From Aulosira sp. FACHB-615 (lineage in GTDB: Bacteria; Cyanobacteriota; Cyanobacteriia; Cyanobacteriales; Nostocaceae): a stretch of DNA of 64,000 nt. A program made the position numbers and the translations under genes. Location: NCBI RefSeq assembly GCF_014698045.1, contig NZ_JACJSE010000008.1:242539-306538 (forward strand), in the 5' to 3' direction. Under the pieces are notes generated by a model, which was given only the letters and a program-made list of their open reading frames with translations, did no database searches and was not told the DNA's origin. Shown one piece after another: positions 47,634 through 56,838 of this stretch (the first letter of the stretch is position 1; every line of letters starts with the position of its first letter).

Positions 47634-48611
47634 ATGAGTCCTTTGGTACAAAACCAACCTATGTCGCTAAAAATAGATCGTGGATTGTTTAAATATGACT
47701 TTATAGATCATCACGCAGTCTTATGCGTTACTGTGGATGCGGACGTGAAAGACATTCGGAAGCGTTATTTGCAAATTGCGCGGCGGTTGCATCCAGATAG
47801 TAATGCTTCTGCTACGCCTGGGGAAAAGAAGTTGGCTAGTGAATTATTATCTAAGTTGGTGAACCCAGCTTATGAAGCACTATCTAACGATCGCACCCGC
47901 ACAGAATATATGGTAATTTTGTCCCAAATGGGTAAGCGTTTGGTGCAAGAGTCAAGCTCGATAGAACTTACCACTGATTTAGGCAGACAATTGGCAGCTA
48001 CACCCAATATTGATCATGCCTATAAAACTGCGATCGCTAAAATTGCTGAAACTCAATTTACTTCCTTACAGCAAGTCATCCCTATCGTTGCTCAAATTAG
48101 CGAGTTGAACTTGGTTTATTTAATGCGGAGTGCTGGTAAAGCTTTCTCTAACCAAGCGTCTGCACAAAAATCTCCCGCACCAACAGCTAACACAGCCTCA
48201 AATACAGCTGCTGCACCCCCACCACCAGCGCCACCCAAAGAAGACGCAGCCGTAGAACAATATATTCGGCGGGCGCAAACTTTAATTGATAAAAACCAAT
48301 TTGCTCAAGCCAAGGTCGAATTGCAAGACGCGCTGAAACTGTCTCCCAAGAGTAGCCGTTGTCATAGCATGATTGGCTTGGTCTATTTAAAGCAAAATCA
48401 ACTCAAAATGGCCAAGATTCATTTTGACAATGCTTTAAAATTAGACCCGAATGACCAAACAGCGAGCGCATGGAAACCTAAAATAGATAAAGCTTTGGGT
48501 CAACAATCCGGTGGTTCTAAAGCAACTCCATCTGCCAAAACTGGGACACAACCAGATAAATCAGGCGGTGGAGGTTTATTTGGCGGTTTGTTTGGTGGGA
48601 ATAAAAAATAA
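47634..48611 (+). CDS. J-domain (DnaJ-like) protein with TPR repeats
   Basis: A 325-residue protein. The N-terminal J-domain-like region (about 20-95) has the HPD motif at 53-55 (RLHPDSN), which in this family stimulates Hsp70 ATPase. A middle region follows, then a Pro/Ala-rich linker (about 180-205; PPPPAPPK), two TPR-type repeats (about 208-285; AKVELQDALKLSPKS and AKIHFDNALKLDPND) and a Gly-rich tail (GGLFGGLFGG). It probably acts as a co-chaperone with protein-protein contacts through the TPRs. Its stop codon overlaps the hisZ start by one base (TAATG), so the two genes are translationally coupled, although they have no obvious functional link. Confidence 0.85.
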   Translation: MSPLVQNQPMSLKIDRGLFKYDFIDHHAVLCVTVDADVKDIRKRYLQIARRLHPDSNASATPGEKKLASELLSKLVNPAYEALSNDRTRTEYMVILSQMGKRLVQESSSIELTTDLGRQLAATPNIDHAYKTAIAKIAETQFTSLQQVIPIVAQISELNLVYLMRSAGKAFSNQASAQKSPAPTANTASNTAAAPPPPAPPKEDAAVEQYIRRAQTLIDKNQFAQAKVELQDALKLSPKSSRCHSMIGLVYLKQNQLKMAKIHFDNALKLDPNDQTASAWKPKIDKALGQQSGGSKATPSAKTGTQPDKSGGGGLFGGLFGGNKK

Positions 48612-49825
48612 TGGTGTATCAACCAGCAGCGGGAGCAAGGGATTTATTACCTTTAGATGTAGCTCAAAAACGCTGGATTGAAGATAGGTTACAACAAGTG
48701 TTCCATCGTTGGGGATATCACAAGATTATTACCTCAACGCTGGAACGGATGGACACCTTGATGGCGGGGGAAGCAATTCAACGCCAGATGGTGATTCAAC
48801 TGCAAAATTCTGAAGATGAAGAACTAGGGTTGCGTCCAGAATTGACAGCTTCGATTGCGCGTGCTGTAGTGTCGCGCATGGAAGGTGTCACTTATCCGCA
48901 ACGACTTTATTATCATGCCAATGTCTTCCGGCGCATTTGGGAAAACCGCCACAATCGTCAGCAAGAGTTTTATCAAGCTGGTGTGGAACTTTTAGGCGTT
49001 GGTGGATTACGAGCTAATGCTGAAGTACTGCTGTTGGTGGGTGATTGTTTAGACGCGCTGGGTTTGCGGGATTGGCAAATAGTTTTAGGCGAAGCGGGAA
49101 TTACTCGCTCGCTTTTACAGGCTTTTCCGGCTAATTTACAAGCAAAAGTGCGTCAGGCGATCGCTCACCTTGACCGCGTGACTATTGATACTTTGCCCTT
49201 GAGCGAGGATTTACGCGATCGCGCCAGAATCATGCTCGACCTGCGCGGTAAAAGTCAAGATGTATTACAAAAAGTCAGTAGCCTGGGTTTGGATGCAGAA
49301 CAGCAAGCTGCTGTCAATCATCTGAAATCGCTGGTAGGGTTACTGGAATCAGAAAGAAAGTTTCCCATCATCTTGGATCTGAGTTTGATCCAAACCATTG
49401 ACTATTACACAGGTATTGTCTTTGAAATTGTCCACAACAGCGATTATCCAGCCACAGTTTTAGGGCGGGGTGGTCGCTATGACCAACTTTTAGGACTGTA
49501 TCATCCCCAAGGCGAAAACATCCCCGGAATTGGGTTTGTTCTCAATATTGAGGATTTACACCAAGTTCTGTTATCGAGCCAGCAATTACCCCAAGATATC
49601 CCCGCTAGTAACTGGTTAGTAGTACCAGAAACCGAAAGTGCGGAAGCCGCGGCTTTTGCTTATGCTCAAAAACTCCGTGATTCTACTCACCTAGTCATAG
49701 TCGAAATGGAATTGGGGGGAAAAGATGCACAAGCTATTCGTCAGTATGCCAGCGATCGCCAAATTGCTCAAATCGCTTGGATTAAAGCCGATGGCTCACC
49801 CACAATAGAAAGTATTAGTCAATAA
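48611..49825 (+). CDS. hisZ: ATP phosphoribosyltransferase regulatory subunit HisZ
   Basis: A 404-residue histidyl-tRNA synthetase-like protein. The class II core is visible: an N-terminal GARDLLP start, LRPELTASIARAV (motif 2 region), YHANVFRRIWENRHNRQQEFYQAG, and the GRGGRYDQLLGLYH motif near residue 293. It lacks the full anticodon-binding domain organisation of true HisS and is shorter. With short-form HisG it forms the ATP phosphoribosyltransferase that starts histidine biosynthesis. HisG is not in the window. The start overlaps the stop of the J-domain gene. Confidence 0.9.
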   Translation: MVYQPAAGARDLLPLDVAQKRWIEDRLQQVFHRWGYHKIITSTLERMDTLMAGEAIQRQMVIQLQNSEDEELGLRPELTASIARAVVSRMEGVTYPQRLYYHANVFRRIWENRHNRQQEFYQAGVELLGVGGLRANAEVLLLVGDCLDALGLRDWQIVLGEAGITRSLLQAFPANLQAKVRQAIAHLDRVTIDTLPLSEDLRDRARIMLDLRGKSQDVLQKVSSLGLDAEQQAAVNHLKSLVGLLESERKFPIILDLSLIQTIDYYTGIVFEIVHNSDYPATVLGRGGRYDQLLGLYHPQGENIPGIGFVLNIEDLHQVLLSSQQLPQDIPASNWLVVPETESAEAAAFAYAQKLRDSTHLVIVEMELGGKDAQAIRQYASDRQIAQIAWIKADGSPTIESISQ

Positions 49826-49908
49826 TCATTTGTCATTTGTCATTTGTCATTTGTAAATAAAAATAGCCAATGACCAATGACCAATGACCAATGACCAATA
49901 ACCATTGA
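49826..49908. repeat. Two short tandem heptad arrays (STRR)
   Basis: Four copies of TCATTTG (49826-49853) start right after the hisZ stop codon and are followed by CCAATGA units (four perfect copies from 49867 and two variants, to about 49908). The two heptads are partly complementary, so the region can form a hairpin. Such arrays are typical of filamentous cyanobacteria. Confidence 0.8.
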
Positions 49909-49938
49909 CTTGATCACTAAAGAGAGGGAATCTATCAA

Positions 49939-50163
49939 ATGCCACATTCAATTGTGACTGATGTTTGTGAAGGTGTTGCTGACTGCGTAGAAGCTTGTCC
50001 TGTAGCCTGCATCCATGAAGGGCCAGGCAAAAATGTGAAAGGAACCGGTTGGTACTGGATTGATTTTTCTACCTGTATTGATTGTGGAATATGTTTCCAA
50101 GTCTGCCCAGTAAAAGGTGCGATCGTTCAAGAAGAACGACCTGATTTGCAGAAAACACCTTGA
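49939..50163 (+). CDS. Small dicluster bacterial-type ferredoxin
   Basis: A 74-residue electron carrier. The C-terminal cluster motif C46-x2-C49-x2-C52-x3-C56-P is canonical for a [4Fe-4S] cluster. The N-terminal motif is C10-x5-C16-x3-C20-P with C24; the usual CxxC second cysteine is missing, as in 7Fe ferredoxins such as Azotobacter FdI, so the first cluster may be [3Fe-4S]. The sequence TDVCEGVADCVEACPV is characteristic of a conserved cyanobacterial ferredoxin. GAGGG precedes the ATG. Redox partner unknown; no oxidoreductase is adjacent. Confidence 0.88.
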   Translation: MPHSIVTDVCEGVADCVEACPVACIHEGPGKNVKGTGWYWIDFSTCIDCGICFQVCPVKGAIVQEERPDLQKTP

Positions 50164-50172
50164 TAAAATCAG

Positions 50173-50213
50173 GCAGGGAGCAGAGGGAAAAAATCTCCCC
50201 CTTGCACCCTGCT
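50173..50213. terminator. GC-rich inverted repeat after the ferredoxin gene
   Basis: GCAGGGAGCAGAGGGA can pair imperfectly with TCCCCCTTGCACCCTGC beginning 10 nt after the stop codon. A plausible transcription barrier, but there is no T-run directly after it. Confidence 0.4.
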
Positions 50214-50487
50214 CACAAGTGTAGGCTTTTAACAGAGTGATGAGTAGCGACTTTAAAATCACGATTTAATCAGAGTTCCATCACCCTCACACCCTAAATC
50301 AATTTCATCGAGACTGTTCAGCAGACTTTTAATTTTTAATCTTACGTATAAAAAGTTTATATAGTTTTGATATCTTCTTCATCACATCTGATAAAATACC
50401 TAGTTGATTACCTCAGTTAGCATCATTAGCTAAATCTGACACATCAGTAAATATTTGTATTTATCTGAAAGAAAGATATTGAAATTC

Positions 50488-51228
50488 ATGAAACAACTAA
50501 GTAGTCTTCCTAGTGTTAAGTTTTTAACGTCTAGTATAGCTACCTTAGCTATTAGCTTGATTTCAAGTCAAAGTGCAACAGCAGCAACGATCGCGCTTGG
50601 CTTTACGAAGCTAACAGGGGTTACAGGTGGTTCTCCGGCAAACACCGCAGTTCTACGGGCGGAAATTCCGGCCATTAGCTTTGGTAAGATTGCTTCTATC
50701 GTAATTAAAGATATCAGTGATAGTAATGCTGGTTCTCCTGGGAATGTCACTGGGTTTGATTTAGATGCCATTAAACTGAGCTACACTGCTGTTGACAATG
50801 CAGCAGATGTGAATACCATCTCAGCATTAGACTTGTTTGATTTTAGTCCGACAGGAACTGTCCTCACCCCCGGAAGCCAGCGTCCGCCTGCATCATCAGC
50901 ATTGTTTGGGACTACAGGTGGTAATGTCAATAATGCAGTGGCTACCCTGGGAAATTTTGATGCTAACTCCACTACTGACCCTACAAAAATTTTTGGATTT
51001 TTCAGCTTAGGGAATAATGGCCAAGTTGCATTTAAACTCAAAAGTCCGATTACTACAAATAGTCCGCTATATATTTACCTCGGCGAAGTCGGCGACAATG
51101 GTGAGTTAGCAACTGGGGAAATCATTGTCTCACAACCAGCACCTCCCGTTCCTGAACCGAGTAGTCTAGCTGTACTATCATTGGCGGGGATATATTTGGC
51201 AGTACGTTACCGACGCAAAAATGGATAG
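50488..51228 (+). CDS. PEP-CTERM sorting-domain exported protein
   Basis: About 246 residues. A TTG-initiated frame begins at 50455, but the ATG at 50488 (MKQLSSLPSVKFLTS) starts directly at a signal peptide, with likely cleavage after SATAAT near residue 33. The mature part has no recognised catalytic domain (LGFTKLTGVTGG, repeated Ala/Asn/Gly-rich strands). The C-terminus is the canonical PEP-CTERM tag: PVPEPSS, a hydrophobic helix (LAVLSLAGIYLAV), and a basic end (RYRRKNG). This tag directs exosortase-dependent processing at the cell envelope. No exosortase is in the window. Confidence 0.88.
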   Translation: MKQLSSLPSVKFLTSSIATLAISLISSQSATAATIALGFTKLTGVTGGSPANTAVLRAEIPAISFGKIASIVIKDISDSNAGSPGNVTGFDLDAIKLSYTAVDNAADVNTISALDLFDFSPTGTVLTPGSQRPPASSALFGTTGGNVNNAVATLGNFDANSTTDPTKIFGFFSLGNNGQVAFKLKSPITTNSPLYIYLGEVGDNGELATGEIIVSQPAPPVPEPSSLAVLSLAGIYLAVRYRRKNG

Positions 51229-51547
51229 AGGATAGGTGATAGGTGACAGGTTATAGGTGAGAGGTTATAGTTCCGACTCGGAATAAATTCCGAGTCTCAT
51301 AGTGCAAGTTCTCTAAAGAGGACTCAAATAGAAATTCATTTCAGTCTACTTCAGTAGACTTTGGCTATGAGCCTGGAACTTTAGTTCTAGGCGGGGATGG
51401 CTGGAAAATAAAAATTTTCGACTTGTGTTTACACCTTAGCCGACAAGGAGAGAATTTGGGGTAGAGGTCAAAACGTTATTCAACGAACTCAAGTTAAAAT
51501 TTATGCGATCGCGTAGCATCATAAGATTAAACTAATTCAAGGATTGT
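51229..51547. other. 319-bp spacer with heptad repeats and three hairpins
   Basis: It contains TAGGTGA/GAGGTTA-type heptads (about 51232-51270) and three successive small palindromes described separately. No gene is seen. Confidence 0.6.
51275..51391. repeat. Cluster of three short palindromes
   Basis: GACTCGGA/TCCGAGTC (51275-51296), AGTCTACT/AGTAGACT (51343-51360) and CCTGGAACT/AGTTCTAGG (51372-51391) are each near-perfect hairpins. The block looks like a composite dispersed repeat known from other Nostocales spacers; it may also affect RNA ends of the PEP-CTERM gene. Confidence 0.6.
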
Positions 51548-52291
51548 ATGTCAGGTTCAGTTGATTACTCTGCCCCAATACTCGAAGTTACAAATGTCCA
51601 TGCTGGTTACATCAAAGATGTAGATATTTTGCAAGGTGTTAATTTTCGGGTAGAAGTTGGAGAATTGGTGACGGTAATTGGCCCCAACGGTGCGGGAAAG
51701 TCAACCTTGGCAAAAACTATTTTTGGGCTGTTAACACCCCATACAGGCACAATTACCTTTAAGGGCGAGAATATTGCTGGACTAAAGTCAAATCAAATTG
51801 TTAAAAAAGGCTTGTGCTATGTACCCCAAATTGCCAATGTTTTTCCTTCTTTGAGTGTAGAAGAAAATTTAGAAATGGGGGCGTTTGTGAGTAATGCGCC
51901 TCTGAAGCCTGTAAAAGATAAAATATTTGCGATGTTTCCCAAATTGAGCGATCGCCGCAAGCAACGGGCTGGTACACTCTCTGGTGGAGAACGGCAAATG
52001 CTGGCAATGGGTAAAGCGTTAATGTTAGAACCCAGTTTATTATTATTGGATGAACCTTCGGCGGCTTTGTCTCCAATTCTCGTTACCCAAGTATTTGAGC
52101 AGATTAAACAAATTAATCAAAGTGGTACTGCGATCGTACTGGTAGAACAAAATGCGCGTAAAGCCCTAGAAATGGCACATCGTGGTTATGTACTGGAGTC
52201 TGGACGGGATGCGATTTCTGGCCCTGGTCAAGAATTATTAACAGACCCGAAAGTGGGTGAATTGTATTTGGGTGCGGGGAAAGGTCATTAA
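51548..52291 (+). CDS. LivF-type branched-chain/neutral amino-acid ABC transporter ATPase
   Basis: A 247-residue ABC ATPase. Walker A GPNGAGKST is at 45-53, signature LSGGERQ near 144-150, and Walker B LLLLDEPSAAL around 164-174. The LSGGERQMLAMGKALM and DEPSAALSP wording and the LYLGAGKGH end are typical of LivF, the second ATPase of hydrophobic amino-acid (HAAT) systems, called NatE in Anabaena-type N-I permeases. No permease, binding protein or LivG partner is adjacent, so it is encoded away from the rest, as is common in cyanobacteria. Urea-transporter UrtE is a less likely alternative. Confidence 0.85.
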   Translation: MSGSVDYSAPILEVTNVHAGYIKDVDILQGVNFRVEVGELVTVIGPNGAGKSTLAKTIFGLLTPHTGTITFKGENIAGLKSNQIVKKGLCYVPQIANVFPSLSVEENLEMGAFVSNAPLKPVKDKIFAMFPKLSDRRKQRAGTLSGGERQMLAMGKALMLEPSLLLLDEPSAALSPILVTQVFEQIKQINQSGTAIVLVEQNARKALEMAHRGYVLESGRDAISGPGQELLTDPKVGELYLGAGKGH

Positions 52292-52299
52292 CAATGATA

Positions 52300-52360
52300 G
52301 GACTTACGTACAATGGGCTGTTAAGAATGGGTGTATGGGTGTGAGGGTGTAAGGTTTATT
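52300..52360. repeat. Partial GGACTTACG repeat
   Basis: GGACTTACGTA followed by GGGTGTATGGGTGTGAGGGTG matches the left half of the 148-bp elements. The right half is missing. It lies just downstream of the LivF-type gene. Confidence 0.45.
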
Positions 52361-52495
52361 TTTCCTCTTACTGCATCAGTTCTAAAATAATTCAGGATTG
52401 GGAATTTTTTTGAGAGATTTTGCGGATATTGCATTTATTTGAGCAAGCGGGAGTTTATGATTTGGGGTGCATAGTAAAAATCAAATCCTAAATAA

Positions 52496-54115
52496 ATGCA
52501 AATATCTCAAAAATGGTTGACAAAAAAAGCTCATCAATCAGTGCTTTTTTTGTTGGTCGGAGGATTATTATTTAGAGCCATAATTGCTTTTTGGCTTTAC
52601 CCTACCTTTGATGAAGCGTACTACTATATTTACAGTTTACATCTCGACTGGAGCTATTTTGATCATCCGGCGATAGTTGCCCTGACGACTGGTTTTGGAA
52701 CTTGGTTAACGGGAGAAGTTTCACAATTTACCATTCGTTTAGGCGCGATACTTTGCTATACAGGTAGTTTGATATTTTTATATTTAACGAGTCAAAGAAT
52801 ATTTTCTGTCAAGGCGGCTGTGTTTACTTTGGCCATTGCTACCATCAGCCCCATTTTTCAAGTGGGTTTTGGTGTATTAAGTTTACCAGACAGTCCCTTA
52901 ATCTTGTTTTGGTCGGCTAGTTTATATTGTGCGGTGGCTGAGTTTCTCCGCAGGTCTTTGTATGTTCCCAGTTACCGTTTAGCCATTTTGGGAATTTTGG
53001 TCGGTTTAGCCTGTAATAGTAAATATCATGGGTTTATTTTAGGACTAGGGTTAGTTGGTTTTTGTGTAACTAGTCCACCGCATCGGGTTGTAGTGCGATC
53101 GCCTTGGGCATGGTTCAGTTTAGGATTATTTATGATCACCATCTCCCCGATTGTGTTCTGGAATATGCAGCATAATTGGGTATCTTTTAGTTTTCAATCA
53201 GCAAGAGCCGTACCTCAAAGTGGCTACAATTTACTAAATGTATTATTAGTTGCCTTAGCTCAAGTAGCTTATTTATTTCCCACCATAGGTTTCCCTTTAT
53301 GGCATATTAGTTTACAGCCAATTATTAGAAAAATTCAGCAAATTTTGGCGCAAAAATCATTAACTTATCAAGATGATTTTTATCCCGCTAAACTCTTAAT
53401 TTTCTGGCTATCTCTACCTTTAATATTAGGCTTCACTTTGATTGGAGGATATCGGCAAATTTTACCCGCTTGGGCAATGCCGGGATTTTGGGGAATTACT
53501 TTATTATTAGGACAACAAGTTGTAATTTGGGATCAGAAATCATCACGCTGGGTGCGACGCTGGCTATTAGGTTCAGGAATGATAATTGCTAGTATTATGC
53601 TGATTTTATTACTGCAATTAACCATCGGTATATTCCAAAAACCTAGCCAGTATGCTTTATTGGGTGGATTTTTACCCGTAAAAAATGACCCTTCTACAGA
53701 ATTAATTGATGTTCAACAACTCCGAGATAAATTTCGTGAATCAACAATTTTGAAAAATGCACTGCAAAATTCTAGTTTTATATTTACTAATCGCTATTAT
53801 GTAGCAGGCCCGATTGCGATGGCGTTGCAACCTTTAGCAGAAATTCCGATTACTTGTTTTGATATTGGCAATGATAACCGTGGCTTTGCTTTTTGGTCTA
53901 CGGCGGAACAATGGGTAGGTAAAGACGCGCTATATATTACCACTGCACCGTTTAATTTGAGACAAGATTTAATGGCTAGTTATCGCCATCATTTTCGCAG
54001 CTTGGAAGAAATTGAACAAATAGTATTGCGTCGGGGTGGAGAGGTTGTAAATGTTGTTTATGTTTATCAAGCCAAGACGTTGCTGAAACCATATCATCGT
54101 AGTTATGGGATTTGA
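52496..54115 (+). CDS. Multispanning GT-C glycosyltransferase (GT39/GT83, ArnT-like)
   Basis: A 539-residue polytopic inner-membrane protein. After the first membrane helix (about 15-35) comes the loop motif TFDEAYYY (38-44), with acidic residues used by GT-C enzymes, and YFDHPA (54-59), which is typical of ArnT-like and dolichol-phosphate-mannosyltransferase-like bacterial proteins. About ten to twelve hydrophobic segments follow up to about 390, then a soluble C-terminal domain. It likely moves a sugar from a polyprenyl-phosphate donor to a lipid or protein on the periplasmic side. Donor and acceptor cannot be told. No glycan gene cluster surrounds it. Confidence 0.85.
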   Translation: MQISQKWLTKKAHQSVLFLLVGGLLFRAIIAFWLYPTFDEAYYYIYSLHLDWSYFDHPAIVALTTGFGTWLTGEVSQFTIRLGAILCYTGSLIFLYLTSQRIFSVKAAVFTLAIATISPIFQVGFGVLSLPDSPLILFWSASLYCAVAEFLRRSLYVPSYRLAILGILVGLACNSKYHGFILGLGLVGFCVTSPPHRVVVRSPWAWFSLGLFMITISPIVFWNMQHNWVSFSFQSARAVPQSGYNLLNVLLVALAQVAYLFPTIGFPLWHISLQPIIRKIQQILAQKSLTYQDDFYPAKLLIFWLSLPLILGFTLIGGYRQILPAWAMPGFWGITLLLGQQVVIWDQKSSRWVRRWLLGSGMIIASIMLILLLQLTIGIFQKPSQYALLGGFLPVKNDPSTELIDVQQLRDKFRESTILKNALQNSSFIFTNRYYVAGPIAMALQPLAEIPITCFDIGNDNRGFAFWSTAEQWVGKDALYITTAPFNLRQDLMASYRHHFRSLEEIEQIVLRRGGEVVNVVYVYQAKTLLKPYHRSYGI

Positions 54116-54197
54116 CTCAGGATTTAAACGCCAAGGTCGTCTGTTGAGACTGGGTGCAAGGGTTTACGGGTGTAAGAGCTTTGAGATACCTATACTT

Positions 54198-55388
54198 CTA
54201 CACTTCTTTCTTAAACCATTGATTAGCAGTTGTGACGCAAATACCTACTAACAAGAAAGCCAAAGCACAAAACAAACTGCTATTTATCGGTGTGATTTTT
54301 GCAGCGTGGGGAAATAACCAGCCAAATAAACTCATGGCTAAAGCAAACCCACCAAAGTAAGTCCCTATACCCAAACCTCCCCAATTGGGAGGCATTAATT
54401 CCAAAGCTAAAGGAATTACACCATTGATAATGGTACTAAAACTTGGTACTAACAAAACAATTAACGGTAAGATAGCACCTGTAAAAGCGATCGCTAATAT
54501 GGAAATAATTGTGGTAACTACACCCACTAGCATTGCCTGACTATTACCGAGTTTGACTGCAAAAACTCCGGCTGGTAGGGCAGAGATGGCGATCGCCAGC
54601 CCAATGTAAACTAGTAGCATGTCCATATTTTGCCCAGAAAATTGTAACTTGAGCAATTGCGTTAAGGTGTTCATTAATAGCCTTGTACCCCAGGCGACAC
54701 CGATACCAGTGGCAAAAATTAAACTCAATGTGGGATAAGGTAATTTGACAGTTGTGGTTTCCTGCTGAAGATTTGGTGTGTCGGGAGGGTTCAACCAACG
54801 TAATAGCCAAGCCACCGCCAACATCACAAAAGAAGCAATTGTAAAGGCGAAAACTGCCCCAAAACTCAGGATATATTGACTCGCTATGGGTCGAAACGCC
54901 CCAATTGTACCCCCAACCAAAGTCACAACGCTCACGGCTGATGGTAACTGGGGCGGTGTGGCATATTTCCACAATAAAGCCATAGCCGGACTGCGAAATA
55001 TAGTCATAGCTAATGCCCAGGCTACCAGAGTTAGCGGTAAAAGCGATCGCATAATTGCCGTTGGCTGGACAAAAGTTACCATACATGGTATTGCAATAAA
55101 CAGGGTTGATGACAGAATCACACCCACAGAGATGAAGGGAAAACGACTTCCTACCCAACGCTGAGATTTATCCGAAAGTCCACCCATCACAGGTTCTAAG
55201 ACTGCACTCAAAGCATTTTCAACAACTAGCAAACCAGCCGCCAAAGATGCAGAAAAACCAAACTGCGTCAGTAGTTGGGGCAAATATGAATTGTAAATTA
55301 ACCAAGCTAGGCTAATTGACCCTTGTACGGCTGCTAACGCTAATACTTGCAACCATAAAACCTGGGCAGGCGATCGCACAATACTCAT
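54198..55388 (-). CDS. Major facilitator superfamily transporter
   Basis: A 396-residue protein with about twelve hydrophobic segments and the MFS loop signature region (GGLSDKSQRWVGSRFP, loop 2-3). The N-terminus (LAWLIYNSYLPQLL) and the loop resemble the SLC45/glycoside-pentoside-hexuronide-like subgroup, suggesting a sugar-type substrate, but this is tentative. Genes on both sides are unrelated: the convergent glycosyltransferase downstream and moeB upstream on the same strand, 69 bp away. Confidence 0.85.
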   Translation of the reverse strand: MSIVRSPAQVLWLQVLALAAVQGSISLAWLIYNSYLPQLLTQFGFSASLAAGLLVVENALSAVLEPVMGGLSDKSQRWVGSRFPFISVGVILSSTLFIAIPCMVTFVQPTAIMRSLLPLTLVAWALAMTIFRSPAMALLWKYATPPQLPSAVSVVTLVGGTIGAFRPIASQYILSFGAVFAFTIASFVMLAVAWLLRWLNPPDTPNLQQETTTVKLPYPTLSLIFATGIGVAWGTRLLMNTLTQLLKLQFSGQNMDMLLVYIGLAIAISALPAGVFAVKLGNSQAMLVGVVTTIISILAIAFTGAILPLIVLLVPSFSTIINGVIPLALELMPPNWGGLGIGTYFGGFALAMSLFGWLFPHAAKITPINSSLFCALAFLLVGICVTTANQWFKKEV

Positions 55389-55457
55389 AACAGAGAAAGG
55401 GGAAGTAATTTATATTACCTCCCCCCGGATTTTTTCTGTTTAATTGACAGATGATTC

Positions 55458-56630
55458 TTAATATTCAGGAACCGAAGAATCAACTTCTCGACTCCATGCG
55501 TTGATCCCGCCTTTGACATTTGTACCAACAATTCCCGCGTCTTTGAGGATGCTGAGGGCTTTGGCAGAACGACCGCCCATCTTACAATGAGCAATCAAGC
55601 GGTGTCCGTTGAGGATTTCTTTTACCTTAGCTACACCATGACCGCTTTCAATATCTGGTAGTGGTACTAATACCGAACCAGGAATTTTCGCAATGTCATA
55701 TTCGTGAGGGTTACGCACATCCAACAAGACAAAATCTTTAGCACCACTATCTAGCAATGCTTTTAATTCTGTCACAGTCATTTCGGCAATTTCTTGCTGT
55801 TGTTTGGCTTCTTCCGCCTTAGCTTGGGTAATACCGCAGAACTGCTCGTAGTCTATCAGCTTTTCAATCACTGGGCGGATGGGGTTAGGACGCAGTTTCA
55901 ACTCCCGGAATTTCATATCCAGAGCGTTGTATAGCAATAATCTACCGCTTAAAGTATTACTATTACCGAGAATAATTTTGACAGTTTCCGTGGCTTGAAT
56001 CACACCAATCATTCCTGGTAAAATGCCCAAAACGCCGCCTTCTGCACAGGAAGGAACCATCCCTGGTGGTGGTGGTTCGGGATACAAGTCGCGGTAGTTC
56101 GGCCCACCTTCGTAGTTAAATACCGTTGCTTGACCTTCAAATCGGAAAATCGACCCGTAAACATTGGGCTTGTTCAGCAATACACAAGCATCATTGACTA
56201 GATATCTCGTGGGAAAGTTATCAGTGCCATCCACCACGATATCGTAAGGACGAACAATATCGAGGGCGTTTTCGGAACTCAGACGAGTTTCGTATAAATC
56301 AACCTGACAATAAGGGTTAATTTCGTGAATGCGGTTTTTAGCTGATTCAATTTTGGGTTTACCTACCCAAGAAGTACCGTGAATTACTTGACGTTGTAGG
56401 TTAGAAGTATCAACAACATCAAAATCCACAATACCAATGCGGCCGATACCAGCTGCGGCTAAATATAGCAGCAGTGGAGAACCTAAACCACCTGTACCGA
56501 TACATAATACACTGGCGGCTTTTAAGCGTTTTTGACCTTCGACACCGACTTCTGGCAAAATCAAGTGGCGAGAGTATCGTTCGTAGTCGTCTTTAGTTAG
56601 CTGGATTTCATCCAGGTTGGGATTTAACAT
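55458..56630 (-). CDS. moeB: MoeB/MoeZ-type E1-like adenylyltransferase with rhodanese domain
   Basis: A 390-residue sulfur-transfer enzyme. The N-terminal ThiF/MoeB domain has the nucleotide motif GTGGLGSP (45-52), the LQRQVIH region (78-84) and the conserved PSCAEGGVLG segment with C195. A C-terminal rhodanese domain (about 280-390) carries the active-site loop HCKMGGRSA with C349. Such fused proteins adenylate the C-terminus of ubiquitin-like sulfur carriers (MoaD, ThiS, CysO) and load sulfur on them for molybdopterin, thiamine, cysteine or tRNA thiolation. The JAMM peptidase 209 bp upstream on the same strand is a known functional partner type. Confidence 0.92.
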   Translation of the reverse strand: MLNPNLDEIQLTKDDYERYSRHLILPEVGVEGQKRLKAASVLCIGTGGLGSPLLLYLAAAGIGRIGIVDFDVVDTSNLQRQVIHGTSWVGKPKIESAKNRIHEINPYCQVDLYETRLSSENALDIVRPYDIVVDGTDNFPTRYLVNDACVLLNKPNVYGSIFRFEGQATVFNYEGGPNYRDLYPEPPPPGMVPSCAEGGVLGILPGMIGVIQATETVKIILGNSNTLSGRLLLYNALDMKFRELKLRPNPIRPVIEKLIDYEQFCGITQAKAEEAKQQQEIAEMTVTELKALLDSGAKDFVLLDVRNPHEYDIAKIPGSVLVPLPDIESGHGVAKVKEILNGHRLIAHCKMGGRSAKALSILKDAGIVGTNVKGGINAWSREVDSSVPEY

Positions 56631-56838
56631 AGCAGTTGTGCTGTGGACGAACGGATCATTAATCCTATCGAAAAATGATGTGTTTATTTAACTTAAGTAG
56701 CTGAATTTATCAAGAAGAATTCAGAACTCAGGAGTCAGAATTCAGAATGAATTTTGTCCAACTGGTGAAAAAATTGGTTGAATTGAGTCTGTGACTTCAC
56801 CTATGCAGGAATGAAGTATTCTGAATTCTTTATTCTGG

